Origin: Alphaproteobacteria bacterium RIFCSPLOWO2_01_FULL_40_26
Lineage (GTDB): Bacteria > Pseudomonadota > Alphaproteobacteria > Rickettsiales > UBA1997
Assembly (NCBI GenBank): GCA_001767955.1
Contig: MEMO01000033.1
Location: 1 to 46,635 of the forward strand
Length of the DNA stretch: 46,635 nucleotides
Direction: 5' to 3'
The notes below the pieces were generated by a model, which ran no database searches, was not told the DNA's origin, and saw only the letters and a list, made by a program, of their open reading frames with translations. The translations under genes and the position numbers were made by a program. Positions 1-12,200 of this stretch are shown piece after piece. The stretch's first letter is position 1, and every line of letters starts with the position of its first letter.

Positions 1-2509
1 TGATGTCATTGCCGAGGCCGCCAAAGGCGAGGTCGTTTCCTTCGCCGGTGTTGATTATGTCATTTCCTTCATCGCCATAGATGATGTCTACACCTTGCTG
101 TCCGAGGATTTCATCATTACCATCGCCGCCGCGAATATTGTCGTTTCCATCATTTCCTTCGAGGTAATCAGCTCCGGCTCCGCCATCGATGATGTCGCTT
201 CCTGTTCCGGCAAGGATGATATCGTCACCATCTTCACCGAGGATTGAATCATCTCCTTCATTACCTTCGATTCTATCGTTACCAGTTCCACCTAAGATGG
301 TGTCGTTGCCTATGTTGCCTTGAATGGTATCATTACCAGCTTCAGCCATGATTTGGTCATTGCCTGTTCCGCCATGGATGAAGTCATTGCCATCTTCTAA
401 ACTTCCTTCCCCGCTGATGCTGGCTCCGGTTCCACCGATGATGATGTCGTTGCCATTGCCACCAAAGAGATTGTCGTTTCCTTCGGATCCGTAGAGTTGG
501 TCGTCTGCATTACCTCCGAAGATTTCATCATCACCTTGTCCACCAATCAGAAGGTCAATATCACCTCTTCCTTCGATATGGTCATTTCCTTCATAGCCAG
601 CTATGGTGTTGGTTCCACTCTTTCCGATTAGATTATCACTTCCTTGCGTGCCGTAGATGTCATCGTGGTAATATTCTCGGGCGATTGCTACTACTCCTTC
701 GGGGTTGAGGCCCTGGATGATGTTTCCGGTTCCATCTGCCTTAGGAGAAATGTTTATTGAGGCATAAGGAGTTGGATATTGTCCTGGTTTGTAGGTTTGA
801 CCGTAATGGCCGCCGAAGAGGTTGTATCCTCCGATCAGGACATTCCTTCCGAATTTACCAACATTTTCTACGTAGTCTTTTGCGTATTCTATAAGCTGCT
901 TTGTTGTATCAACCGGGTCAAAGTCTTCAATTGTGTTAAGAGGATCTCTGGCAAGATCTTTGGTTAAGTCTCTTGCTATTCTAAATACATCTTCGGTGAT
1001 TTTATATTGATCGTCAGCGTAAGTAACCAAAGGACCTACAACTAAAGCACAAACTACCGCACTGATTACAATTCCAGCCGCAGTTCCAATTCCTGGGGCG
1101 ATTGCGGTTAGAACGGTGGTAACAACTGCACTTACAATGGCAGAGGCAATTGCCACCTTTGCTGCTTGCGCATATTCTTCAGAATTCCAGCCGCTTGAAT
1201 CAGCGGCAGAAATAGCGAAGTTTAAGATGGCGGTGTAGATTGTTCCCTGAAGAGTTGCGCCAACAGGATTGCCGTTTGCATCAAGAGCGGTTACAACTTT
1301 AGCTCCGGAAGGGTCTATAGTAACCACATAGTTTACTACTTTTGGGCCAACCAGATTATCTATGGCGCTTTGAGTCATTCCTGAGTCGATAAGGACTTTA
1401 CGGATGTTTTCATCAAGTAAGGAAGCGGCTAAAGATCTGAGTTGTCCTTCAGCTAAATGTTTGGCGATTTCTTTGGGATCGTTTTCTCCGAGGATGATAT
1501 CAGCAAGAACGCTGCCCATTAATGATTCCAGGTAAGTATCGGATTTGATTCTTTCGATGATGATTTCTGCAGTTTTTTGGGCTTCGAAGGTTAGGAAGTT
1601 GGCGGTGGTTTGGATGGAGGTATCGATGGTTTTTATTAGGGTGTTTACTGCGGCAAGGGTGCCGTCTTTGAGGGGGGTGTAGATGTTGTTTTTGATGAGG
1701 GTAAAAGTTCCGAGTTCAGAGTCTTTGGCGACAAATAAGGAGTTATAGAGTGAAACGGGATTGCCGTTTGCATCAACGTAGGTGGCGTCGGTGGCAATCA
1801 TGCCGGAGTTGGCGAGTTGGATGGATTTATCTCCTTCATAAGCACTTATCTTCTCTCCTTTGAAATTGAACTCCAATTTGTAAGGATCTGAGGAAGAAGA
1901 GTCATCATTTAAGCTATTTAAATCACGATCAATTCCTGGTGCCCAATAAGCATCACCATCAGAATCAACAGGAACAGAAACTCCGTTAAAAGTTCCAGCT
2001 GGAACTGACTGACCATTGATTGCGGACTCAAAAAGGATTTTGTTATATTCTAGTTTACCGATTTCACCAATGGTGTTGTGAGTGGCGTTGCAGTTGTTGG
2101 ATAGGAGTTTGTAAGCAGTTGGATTGTTGTTGATTGCTTGACCTCCTGAAATCATTGAATTCCAGAGACGGGAGGCGATGATGTCGGAGCCGGTGTAGTA
2201 GGTGTGGGAGCGGAGGGTTTGGCCTTCTTCTTTCCAGTCGATTGGTTTGGTGTTTTCGTCAATACCATCCCATTCAAATTTACTATGAACAACCGTTAAA
2301 TCTCCTCTCTCAAGATTGCTAGTATTTAGTCTATTTTCATATCTTGTTCCATTTGATCTTAGCATGTCTCTATATTGTCCACCCCTTAGCACAAAGCTCT
2401 GTCCAACATCATTGGTATACACGAAGAACGAATGTTGAGGAGTTATTCCATCTGGAAAAATAGTTAGTCCTTTTACATCTCTGTAATACTCTGTGATTGT
2501 AGAAGACAT
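1..2509 (-). CDS. RTX-repeat secreted protein, 3' end outside the window (partial)
   Basis: The frame opens at an ATG at 2509 and stays open for 836 codons to the left edge, so the C-terminus is missing. The N-terminus (about residues 1-150) holds a His at 26 (QHSFFVYTN) and a Cys at 140 in YKLLSNNCNATHNT. This His-then-NNCN order resembles circularly permuted papain-fold proteins (PPPDE/DeSI type); that is inference. Around residues 455-495 there is a long Ala/Val/Gly-rich hydrophobic stretch (AIASAIVSAVVTTVLTAIAP), like the one in the neighbouring giant RTX protein. From about residue 625 to the edge there are Ca-binding nonapeptides of the GGxGNDxI type (GNDNLFGGNGNDIIIGGTG). RTX proteins are normally exported by type I secretion using a C-terminal signal, not visible here. 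It follows two small exported ORFs and a 5076-aa RTX gene on the same strand. No clear Shine-Dalgarno precedes the start. Confidence 0.85.
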   Translation of the reverse strand, partial: MSSTITEYYRDVKGLTIFPDGITPQHSFFVYTNDVGQSFVLRGGQYRDMLRSNGTRYENRLNTSNLERGDLTVVHSKFEWDGIDENTKPIDWKEEGQTLRSHTYYTGSDIIASRLWNSMISGGQAINNNPTAYKLLSNNCNATHNTIGEIGKLEYNKILFESAINGQSVPAGTFNGVSVPVDSDGDAYWAPGIDRDLNSLNDDSSSSDPYKLEFNFKGEKISAYEGDKSIQLANSGMIATDATYVDANGNPVSLYNSLFVAKDSELGTFTLIKNNIYTPLKDGTLAAVNTLIKTIDTSIQTTANFLTFEAQKTAEIIIERIKSDTYLESLMGSVLADIILGENDPKEIAKHLAEGQLRSLAASLLDENIRKVLIDSGMTQSAIDNLVGPKVVNYVVTIDPSGAKVVTALDANGNPVGATLQGTIYTAILNFAISAADSSGWNSEEYAQAAKVAIASAIVSAVVTTVLTAIAPGIGTAAGIVISAVVCALVVGPLVTYADDQYKITEDVFRIARDLTKDLARDPLNTIEDFDPVDTTKQLIEYAKDYVENVGKFGRNVLIGGYNLFGGHYGQTYKPGQYPTPYASINISPKADGTGNIIQGLNPEGVVAIAREYYHDDIYGTQGSDNLIGKSGTNTIAGYEGNDHIEGRGDIDLLIGGQGDDEIFGGNADDQLYGSEGNDNLFGGNGNDIIIGGTGASISGEGSLEDGNDFIHGGTGNDQIMAEAGNDTIQGNIGNDTILGGTGNDRIEGNEGDDSILGEDGDDIILAGTGSDIIDGGAGADYLEGNDGNDNIRGGDGNDEILGQQGVDIIYGDEGNDIINTGEGNDLAFGGLGNDI
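426..482 (-). repeat. 57-bp RTX-coding segment, source copy of a perfect duplication
   Basis: These 57 bases, coding for RTX repeats (NDNLFGGNGNDIIIGGTG) in the partial RTX gene, are identical base for base to 3005-3061. The match stops abruptly on both sides. Confidence 0.9.
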
Positions 2510-2542
2510 GGTTTAAATTAATTTTTGAGTTAATAAATACGG

Positions 2543-2941
2543 TTATTCGCCTTGGTAAAAGTTGATGGTAAGCATTGATAGTTTTTTGTTATTAACTTCA
2601 ATAGTTAGTCCCCATGTTTTAGGAAAAAGCGAATCCATAGTTCTATGAGAATATTGATACCAGCACATATTTTCGAGTCTTGGATTATTCTTATATTTTT
2701 CTGTTATCACTGGTTCATAAGTTTCCGCCCCCGCCCCCTCCAACGTCTCCACCAACCCCTCCACATCACTCCCAATCGGGTGAAGCTCTAACAATGCAGC
2801 TTTTGCCTCCTCCGCAGTTTTATATTTTTCAAAGTAAAAACCTTTCTTGAATTTATTAAACATCTTAGCCTCTGCGTTGTTGTTGGTTGTATTCATAGTT
2901 AGAGCTAAAATTGATATCGTTAGAATAAGGAAATTTTTCAT
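2543..2941 (-). CDS. Small exported protein of unknown function (132 aa)
   Basis: ATG start at 2941. The N-terminus (MKNFLILTISILALTMNTTNNNAEA) looks like a Sec signal peptide with possible cleavage after AEA near residue 25. The mature part is small and charged, with a TAEEAKAALLELHP helix, one Cys in ENMCWYQYS, and a beta-like C-terminus (KLSMLTINFYQGE). I do not recognise a family. It lies between two RTX genes on the same strand, 33 bp before the partial RTX gene, so it may be cotranscribed and could be an accessory or protective partner; that is inference from position only. Confidence 0.6.
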   Translation of the reverse strand: MKNFLILTISILALTMNTTNNNAEAKMFNKFKKGFYFEKYKTAEEAKAALLELHPIGSDVEGLVETLEGAGAETYEPVITEKYKNNPRLENMCWYQYSHRTMDSLFPKTWGLTIEVNNKKLSMLTINFYQGE

Positions 2942-2996
2942 AACTTTGCTTCTATTTTGATTGGTGAGTTTAGATAAAATGGAAAGTTGTCATTGG

Positions 2997-3218
2997 CTAT
3001 TTTGCCGGTTCCACCGATGATGATGTCGTTGCCATTGCCACCAAAGAGATTGTCGTTTCCTGAATATCATTGCGATAATTTTCACAAGCTTTCTGACATT
3101 GTGAAGTTTTTGCATTGCAGATTGCCTCAACAATTTGCTCCTTGGCTGGATTTGCAAAGCCAGATATCGAACAGCATGCCATAAAAAAGATAGTCAGAAT
3201 AGTTCTTATAAACTTCAT
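2997..3218 (-). pseudogene. Small exported ORF whose 3' end is replaced by an RTX fragment (73 aa)
   Basis: ATG at 3218 opens a frame with a signal-peptide-like start (MKFIRTILTIFFMACCSISG) and a Cys-rich middle (AICNAKTSQCQKACENYRND). Cleavage after GFA or acylation at one of the two adjacent Cys is possible. From 3061 downstream the DNA is a 57-bp exact copy of RTX-coding sequence from 426-482, here read in another frame as ETTISLVAMATTSSSVEP before a stop. The natural C-terminus therefore appears lost and replaced. It sits 15 bp after the giant RTX gene. It is either a truncated remnant or a newly terminated small exported protein; remnant is more likely. Confidence 0.5.
3005..3061 (-). 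repeat. 57-bp RTX fragment, displaced copy
   Basis: Perfect copy of 426-482 in the same orientation, but outside any RTX reading frame. Identity ends at a g/t difference at 3004/425 and g/t at 3062/483. It forms the 3' end of the 73-aa ORF. Confidence 0.9.
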
Positions 3219-3233
3219 AAACCTTCAAAAAAA

Positions 3234-6200
3234 TTAGAACGAAAAATCATTCTGATCCAAGTGAATCTCGCCAGCAAGTTTTACCGCAAAATTTGAATTA
3301 GGATCGTCAATAACAGTGTTACCACTACCATCAAAATAATATTCTAAACCAGAAGCCGAGGAATTACTTCCAGCTCCTTGTGTTATGGAATCAAATCCAA
3401 GACTAGAAAGATTGATTTGGTCTTCACCTCTGATAAAATCCAAAATAAAATCGGTTTCGCTGTTGGTTGAATGAGTAAGATCAGTAAAGATAAACTGGTC
3501 ATTGCCGGCGCCACCAATCATAACATCAGCACCCTTGCCACCAATTAAGAGATCATTGCCGTCATAACCTTTGATTGTGTCATTACCATCGCCACCACTT
3601 AAAATATCATCGCCTCTGCCTCCAACTATGTGATCATTACCGGTGTCACCATTAATTGTGTCATTGCCATCATTGCCCCAAAGTATATCATTACCTTCAG
3701 AGCCGTTGATGGTTACATCTCCATAAGTAAAGCGATTAGAGCTTAGATCAATGATGTCATTTCCACCTTTAGCATTAATGATTTTAATGCCAAAAAGACG
3801 AGAACCTGATTCGCTTGGATTAGAACTGATTAAATCATCAAGGGCAAAGACATCATCGCTATCGGTTAAGTTTAGAGTATTATTTCCACCCCCTCCATCA
3901 AAAGCATCAAAGCTGCGCACTTTTCCAACTACAGAAAATTGGTCATTGGTATATGGATTCCAGGCGACAATATTTGTATCAGTCCAAACATCATCCTGCT
4001 CATACTGGAATGTATTATCTGCATCATTTCCGGTTACGATATCAACCGTTCCTTTATTAGCAGAAACTGGATCATTATTTGCAGAAACAGTGATAACATT
4101 CACGGCGATGTTTGGATTCTGAGTAATAGGCTTGCTGATTGCGAGATCAAACTTCTGAATGGTTTCTGTCTTACCATCAGAAGCGATCAGTTGCAGTGCA
4201 ACAGAACCAGCATCAGCATCACTTGGGGTACCACTTAAAATTTTTGTTTCAGAGTTAAAGGAAAGCCAACTAGGGATATCATTACCACTAGTGAGTTTTA
4301 TACCGACATTAATAGCATCGCCATCAACATCGCTAAAACCAAGGCCAGATAGATCATAAGAGAAAAACTTACCAGCCGCTAAATTTTGCGACTCAACAAC
4401 TCCATCAATAGCCACCGCATCATTTACTGAAGCTATATTCAGATAAACATTTGCAGTATTTGAAAAAGATCCATCCTTATCCTTAACCTGATAAGAAAAG
4501 CTATCAGTACCAAAATAGTTACTGTCAGGATTGTAAGTAAAAGTTAGGTCATCGTTTAAAATTACAGTTCCGTGAAGAGCTGCCGCAATAATCGCAATGT
4601 TGTTTTTCTCAAAGCTGCTATCTTCAATATCAGAGTCATTTGCAAGAGCGCTTATTTTTACCGAATTATCTTCGTTTAAAGAAATGGTATCATTTGCGGT
4701 AACTGGAGCGTCATTAATGGAGTTGACAGTGATATTTAGGGTTTTGGTTACAATACCACCTTTACCATCACTTAGACTGTAAACCAGACTGTCAGAACCG
4801 TTAAAGTTAGCGTTTGGATTATATTCAATCTTTTTGATCGTAACTGAATTACCGTCAGAGTCTGTCGCAACTACATCAACAATTTTTGCTACACCATTTG
4901 CTGGACTGCCAACCAAAGAAAGTGTTAAACTATCTCCATCAGCATCACTGGCGGAAGACAAAACATCAATTGTGGTATTGGCATCTTCATTGGTAGAAGC
5001 ATCAGACACATTGGCAATTGGCGCATCGTTTATCGCATTAACAGTTACACTTACAGTTTTTGTATTTAGCCCGCCATTTCCATCAGAGATAACGTAGTTA
5101 AAGCTTGCAACTCCATTATAATTGGCATCCGGTGTATAAAGAATTTTTCCATCAACCATATTTGCCACGCCTGACGTCACTCCATAAATACCAGCAACTG
5201 ATAATTGGTCAGAATCAGCATCGCTTGATGAGGCAAGAACATCAATTGCAACAGCATTGTCTTCATTAGTACTAATCTGAATATCTGAAGCGTCTGGAGT
5301 ATCGTTAACCGAATTAACTTCGATATTTAGAGTTTTATCAACAACACCTCCATTACCATCAGAAATTTCATAAACCAAACTATCGGAACCGTTGAAATTG
5401 CTGTTTGGATTATATTCGATTTTTTTGGTGGTTATTACATTTCCGTCAGAATCGGTTGTGGTAACATCGATAATTGTGGCAATTCCATTTGTTGGAGAGT
5501 TTTTAAGGCTCAGAATTAATTGGTCAGAATCAGCGTCAGAAGTTTGACCAAGAACATCAATGATTAGCTTGGTGTCTTCATCGGTAGAAGCCAAAACAAG
5601 ATTCGATACCGGAGCATCATTAACTGAATTCACTGTGACATTTACAGTTTTAATTATTACTCCGCCGTTACCATCAGAAAGCTGATATTTGAAAGAGTCG
5701 CTGCCGTTGAAATTAGCATTTGGATTATATTGCCAGGTTCCATCTTGATTTTCTGTTAAAGTGCCGTGAGTTGGTGCTGTATTGATAGTTGCGGTTACTG
5801 TGTCGCCATCAGCATCAGTTACACCTTCAAGAAGATTTATGGCAATTGAAGCATCTTCGTTAAGATTGATTGATTCAAGACCACCAACTGGAAGGTCATT
5901 TACTGAGTTTACAGTGATATTGATTGTTTTGGTAACAACTCCACCTCTGCCATCTTCGACCGTATAATCAAGTTGGTCACTACCGTGGAAATTTACATTT
6001 GGTATGTAGGAAATTTTTTGTTTTCCTTGTTCATCAGTTACGATTGAAGCTACGCCATGAGATGGATTAGTGATGTTGGTAATTTGCAAACTGTCATCAT
6101 CGGCATCAAAAGTTTTTGCAATAACATCGAAACTTTGATTACCATCTTCATCAATTGAGGCAGTTCCAAAATTTGCAATTGGCGCTTTGTTAAATACAAA

Positions 6201-9200
6201 ATTATCGGCCGTCAGATTATAAAATCCGATCAACTTCACAAACGAACCATCTCCAAGATCAATTAGCGTAAACTCAGAAGGAGAGCCATATGACTCCGCT
6301 ATGCTATGCTGTGTAATTTTCAGATCTTCAAAATTCTCAAGCGATTTGATTTTACCAAGATGGATTTTATCTGTTGCTACATCGAAAGTTGATACTGTTT
6401 TCATCAAAACTGGATCGTAAGATGAGGCAATTTCAGCAACCGGTTCCTGATAAAAATTACCAGGATTTTCCGCCATTAATTTGTTCAAATCACTGATTGA
6501 ATATTCGTTTGTCCTATCATCAAAAGTATAATAATAACTATCTTGAATATGCTTATCTGGAATGATGATATTGTCCTGATTTAATGAAGATTTTAAAACA
6601 TTGTTTAAGCGCAGGGTTTGCACGGAAGAAAGGTTAAACACCACATCATTTCCATCCTGAACAATGTTAAATTGATCCAGACTTTCCCCATCAAAACCAT
6701 CTAGAGTTATTTTTTCTGTGAGAGGATCAAAATCATGAATTGTGGTTGATGAGTCTGCATCACTAACAACATAGTCACTTCCATTAAAAGTTGCTGAGTA
6801 GGACTTGCCAATTATAAAATCATCAACGCCTTCTTCGCCGTAAATTTCGTTATCACCACCATAGACAATAAATTCATCGTTACCAATTCCACCTTTTGCC
6901 ATATTGGTTCCACCGGTACTAAAATGGATCACATCATTACCTTCACCGCCATACAATTCATTGCTTGAAGTTGAATTGTTTTGCATAGAAACGCCAAGAC
7001 TATCATCGCCCGCGCCTCCATATAATTTATTAACTCCCGCATAATCGGTTAGACTGTCATTTCCATCCCCACCGTAGATTTCATCATTACCAGCGCCGCC
7101 ATTAATTTGATCATTACCTTTGCCACCTTCTAAATGGTCATTACCATTGCCGCCGTTAATCAAATCATTTCCATCAGTGCTGTGATTATAAAAAATAAAA
7201 TCACTTTCCTGAAGATCGGTCAGATTAACATTTTTTAAGACAATTTTAACTTTTTGATCTGCAAAATTCATTACCACATCATTTCCGACTTGGCTAAGAG
7301 GAAGATCGGAGTATTTTGTAATAGCGTAGGAGCCATCTATTCCAAGCCTGTCTTTGGCGGGATCAAATGAGTTGTATGTATAGGTGGTTAAATTTTGTCC
7401 TACAAAAACCGAAGCATTAACCAAGGTTTGCTTTACCCAGCCATTATCAGTTACGACATAAAAACTTATTAATGTCTGATTATGGTCTGCATAAGTTGAA
7501 ATACCGTTAACAGTTCCGCTAATAGGAATTTTTATATCTTTTCCAATTGCATTTGCCGTACCGGCATTTGGATCGTAGGTAATATTATCATCAAACTGAC
7601 TCGCTTGCGTAGCGTACTTATACTCTACTTTTGGTAAAATTATATTATTCTCATTTAAATCGGCTTTATTGACATTTTTCAGAATTAACTTTTTACCGTT
7701 GGAAGATCTACTCAAGCTAATCTGAACATCATCGCCTATTTGGTTAATTTTTAAATCTTTCGTAAAATCAACATTTGGTATCAAGTCATTGGAAATATAG
7801 ATTTTTTCATTTGGGTTTGTCGCTTCAAAGTCATTGATGGTCAGAGTGTAATTTGCATCTCCGTAAGAGTAGCCAAGATCTATGAAAAATTTATCATTAC
7901 CGGCGCCACCAACAACATTGTCATTTCCATAATACCCGTTTCCGCTAACTGAAAAGCTATCATTACCATTACCAAGATCAGCGGCATCAGAACCTTTGCT
8001 GTTTAATGAGACTGAATCATTTCCACCGTAGCCATTGATAAAATCATTTCCGTCACCGCCAGATAAATTGTCATTAATTGGCGATCCGTCAAAATGATTG
8101 CTATAAAGAACAAATTTATCAGCAGTGAGCAGATTTTTGTTGGTATTTTTAAGAATAATTTTTTGCGAAGAGGAAAGCTGTATTACAGCATCTCTTCCCG
8201 TTTGCGAAATCACCAAATCAGAAAAAGAGAAAATATTTGAAATGCCTTTCAGATCAATTTTTTCATTTGAATCACTTATTGCAAAATCGGTAATTGTAAT
8301 ATCGCCGGTAAATGCAGAAATTTTGTAAAGATCGGAACCATCGCCGCCGGTAATATTTTTATTGCCACCACTGGTAATATTGATTTCATCATTTCCAGCG
8401 CCTGCATCAACCACGTCATTTCCAGCTCCAGTCGTAATTTTATCATTACCATTACCACCGTTTATTGTATCATTTCCTGAACCGGCAGTAATGGTATCGT
8501 TACCATCTCCGCCAGTTAGATTATTGCCCCAATTATTGCCCGTAATCTTGTCATCACCAGCTCCTCCATCAACCGAAAGCCCAAGATATCCTGCACTTAA
8601 ATTATCATTACCGTCGGTTGAATTAATGGCTTTTTCAACATCAAAATATTGCCTAAATTGCGACTGTGTTACTCCGTAAGTTCTTAGAATTTGACCATCG
8701 CCCAAATCCATTATAAGTGTGTATTGATCGGAGGACGGCAGGAATTTAATTTTATCAAGAATGTCATTACCAAAACCGCGCAATATAACTTTGTCTCCAC
8801 CTGAACTATCGATAGAGCGTACAAAATCATGATCACCGGAATTCTTGTCTATTACAAAATAATCTTGGTCAAACTTTGATCCCTTTAGAACGTCATTACC
8901 CTTGCCACCATTTAATATGGCAGTTCCTCTGAACGAACCTAGATCAAAACGCGAAATAAGGTCATCACCATCAGTTCCGTTTGTAGTGGTTTGGGATGGG
9001 TAAATTTTGTTACTATAGCTTGCAATGTAAGGAACATCCTCGGCCTTGAAATTTTTGAGCGTAAGAGTTTGTTCATCTCCAAGATCAATCACAGCATCAT
9101 TATCAACCTGAGTTACCGAATAGCTTGCAAGGTTAGGATCAGTGAATCCTTTTAGAACGATTGAATCGACCATATCCTTTATCTTCAGATCAACAATTGT

Positions 9201-12200
9201 ATCCTTGTCTCCTGGATTTTTGTTCACCTCAAAAATATCAGACCAGTCTCCCCCAACCAATGTATCATTACCTTTACCACCATTAAGAGTGTCATCGCGG
9301 TTATTGCCAATCAATAAATCATTTCCATCTCCACCATTAATTACATCGCCATCGCGGTTACTTGTACTGATTACTATTTTTTCATTTGCTGCGGTTCCGG
9401 TGTAGGAAATCAGGGCTGAAGCATCGCTTAAGTTGATTTGCGTAGTAAAAGAAAGATAAAAAAGAAGATCAGCTGAATTGGCATTTTGGAAGATTAGTTT
9501 TTGTCCTTCACCAAGATCAAATATGACAGCGCTTCCTTCCTGACTATATGTAAAATCAGTAATTTTTGTCCCTGCTGTAAAACCATCAAGCTGGAGTGAA
9601 TCAACTACATTGAAATCGGTTATTACATCAGTCTTGTTTGGATTTTTACTGATGATAAAAGTATCGGTTCCCGCACCACCTGTAAGCAAATTATTTCCAG
9701 CATTACCTTTGATGATATCGTTTCCACGATCGCCATTAATGATGTCATCTCCTATGCCGCCAGTTAAAGTGTCGTTGCTTAAAGTGCCGTTTAGAACCAG
9801 ATTATTTGGATTACTCTTGTTATCAGTTAGACCAATAAACTTATCGACAGTAAGAACAGATTTATTGACGTTTTTAACCAGAATGGTTTTGCTTTTGCCA
9901 TTAAAGCTGATTTTTGTATCAAGGCCAATCTGATCCATTATGAGCTGCGAAAGATCGGTTGCTACGTCCTTGAATGATGACAAATCAATTTTTTCATTCG
10001 AATCACTAACATTAAAATCAGTGATTACATCTGATCCGTAATTTCCTTGGACAACAAAAGTATCAGAACCAGTGCCGCCACTAAATGTGGTATTGCCGCT
10101 TCCGCCATAAAGTTTGTCATTTCCGGCACCAGCAAAGATAGAATCATTACCACCATTGCTTTTGATGATATCGTCACCTTTTCCACCATAAAGAGTTTCA
10201 TCGCGATAGGTTCCATCAACTGTCAAATCAGCCGCGCTGTTATAATTGTCGGTAAGGCCAATAAACTTATCTACAGTTAGCTGTGAAAGTTGAATATTTT
10301 TAACAGTAAGGGTTTTTGAGCTGTTAAAAGTAATTTTAACATCAGAACCGACTTGCGCCATACTAAGCTGCGCAACATCACGAATTGCACCGCTAAATGT
10401 AGAATTATTAAAGTTGGTTAGATCAATTTTTTCATTCGGATCACTAACATTAAAATCAGTAATTACGTCATTTGAAATAATTCCATCTTTGATAATAAAA
10501 GTGTCAGAGCCACTATTGCCAGTCAGAGTGTTGCTGTTGCCACTGTTAGCACCAAAAATCCTATCATTTCCTTCACCGCCAAGAATTACATCACTACCAT
10601 TGCCGCCATCAATCACATCGTCACCTTTGCCGCCTTCAATTGCTTCATTTGCAGAGGTTCCGGCAATGCTGTCATTACCGTCGGTTCCAAAAATAATTTT
10701 ATCATCAACTGCAAGCTTGAAATTCGTAGAAGATGTCAGGCCGTATTTATCAATGGCAGTAAGTTTAATGGTAAGACCCGCGATACTGTTTGGAGCCTGT
10801 CCTGAGAAATTTCCGGTTACAGAATCAAAGTGTAACCAATCTGGTAACGGTGAATCATCGGTAAGTTTTGCCGAGTAAGACAGAGTATCGCCATCAATGT
10901 CATTAAATGCGCTGTTAAAATTTAGATTAAAATCTTTGGTGATAAAAATTTTCTGATCCGAAATTGCTGCATTAATTGTTGGTGCGTTATTCAGAATAAA
11001 TTTGTCAGCAGTTAAGTCGGAAACTTTTACATTTTTGATCGTGACAGTTTTTGATGAATTGCTGAAGATTATTTTTGCATCATTACCAACTTGAGTGATG
11101 TTAAGATCAGCGATTCTGGCAAGGGTTGAATAACCATGTTTTGAAATAGCGAAATTGGATAGATCAATTTTTTCATTCGGATCAGACACATCAAAATCAG
11201 TGATGATGTCATTTGAAATTATGTCATTACCGATCACAAAAATATCAGAACCTGAATCACCGGTTAGGGTATCATTGCTGCTATTACCAGTGCTGTAAAT
11301 TTTATCATTCCCTTCGCCACCAAAAAGAATATCGCTGCCATTTCCGCCGCTAACCACGTCATCACCTTTACCACCATCAATTACATCATTACCACTAGTT
11401 CCGGCCATTACATCATTACCGTCAGTGCCATGAATGATGCCGTTATCAATTTTTAATTTGATATTTGTAGATGTGGAATTTCCGCTATCATCAGTCGCAG
11501 TAAGTTTGATTATAAAATTTTCACTTGTTGATGGCGAATTGCCGGAAAAAGTTTGAGTGGAAGAATTAAAGCTGATCCAAGAAGGAAGGGCTGAACCGTC
11601 AGAAAGCGCTGCGCTATAGGTCAAACCTTCACCATCAACTTCTGTAAATATGTCGCTCGCTTTAAAGCTTATTCCTCTGTCTGAATAAAATACTTGGTCA
11701 GAAACAATTTTTGTCACAACAGGCGCATCATTTAACGGATCAATATTAACGATAACCTTTGCTTTTTCTGAGGCCAATCCACCGGCATCAGTTAGTTGAT
11801 ACTCAAATTGATCAATACCATTAAAATTGGCTTTTGGCGTGTAAGTAACTGTGCCATCCAAATTAATTGTAACAGTGCCGTTTGTTGGCTGGACTACAGT
11901 TATTTTTGTTCTCGTAATATCAGTTTTGTCATCTGAATCATTGGCGGTAATATTGATAACTATCCGCTTGTCTTCCTGAGTTGATGCACCATCGCTTGTA
12001 ACTCTTGGAGCCTCATTGGTAATTATAAATTTTGAAGCCGTCAGTTTTGAAGCATCAACATTTTGTAATTTTATAATTTGAGCTTTTCCAAAGTTGCTGA
12101 TTACAATTATCTGATCATTCGCGCCTTGCTGAAGTATTTTTAAATCGGAGTATTTATTAACCGCTGTCAGCTTGCTTAAATCAATTTTTTCATTCGGATC

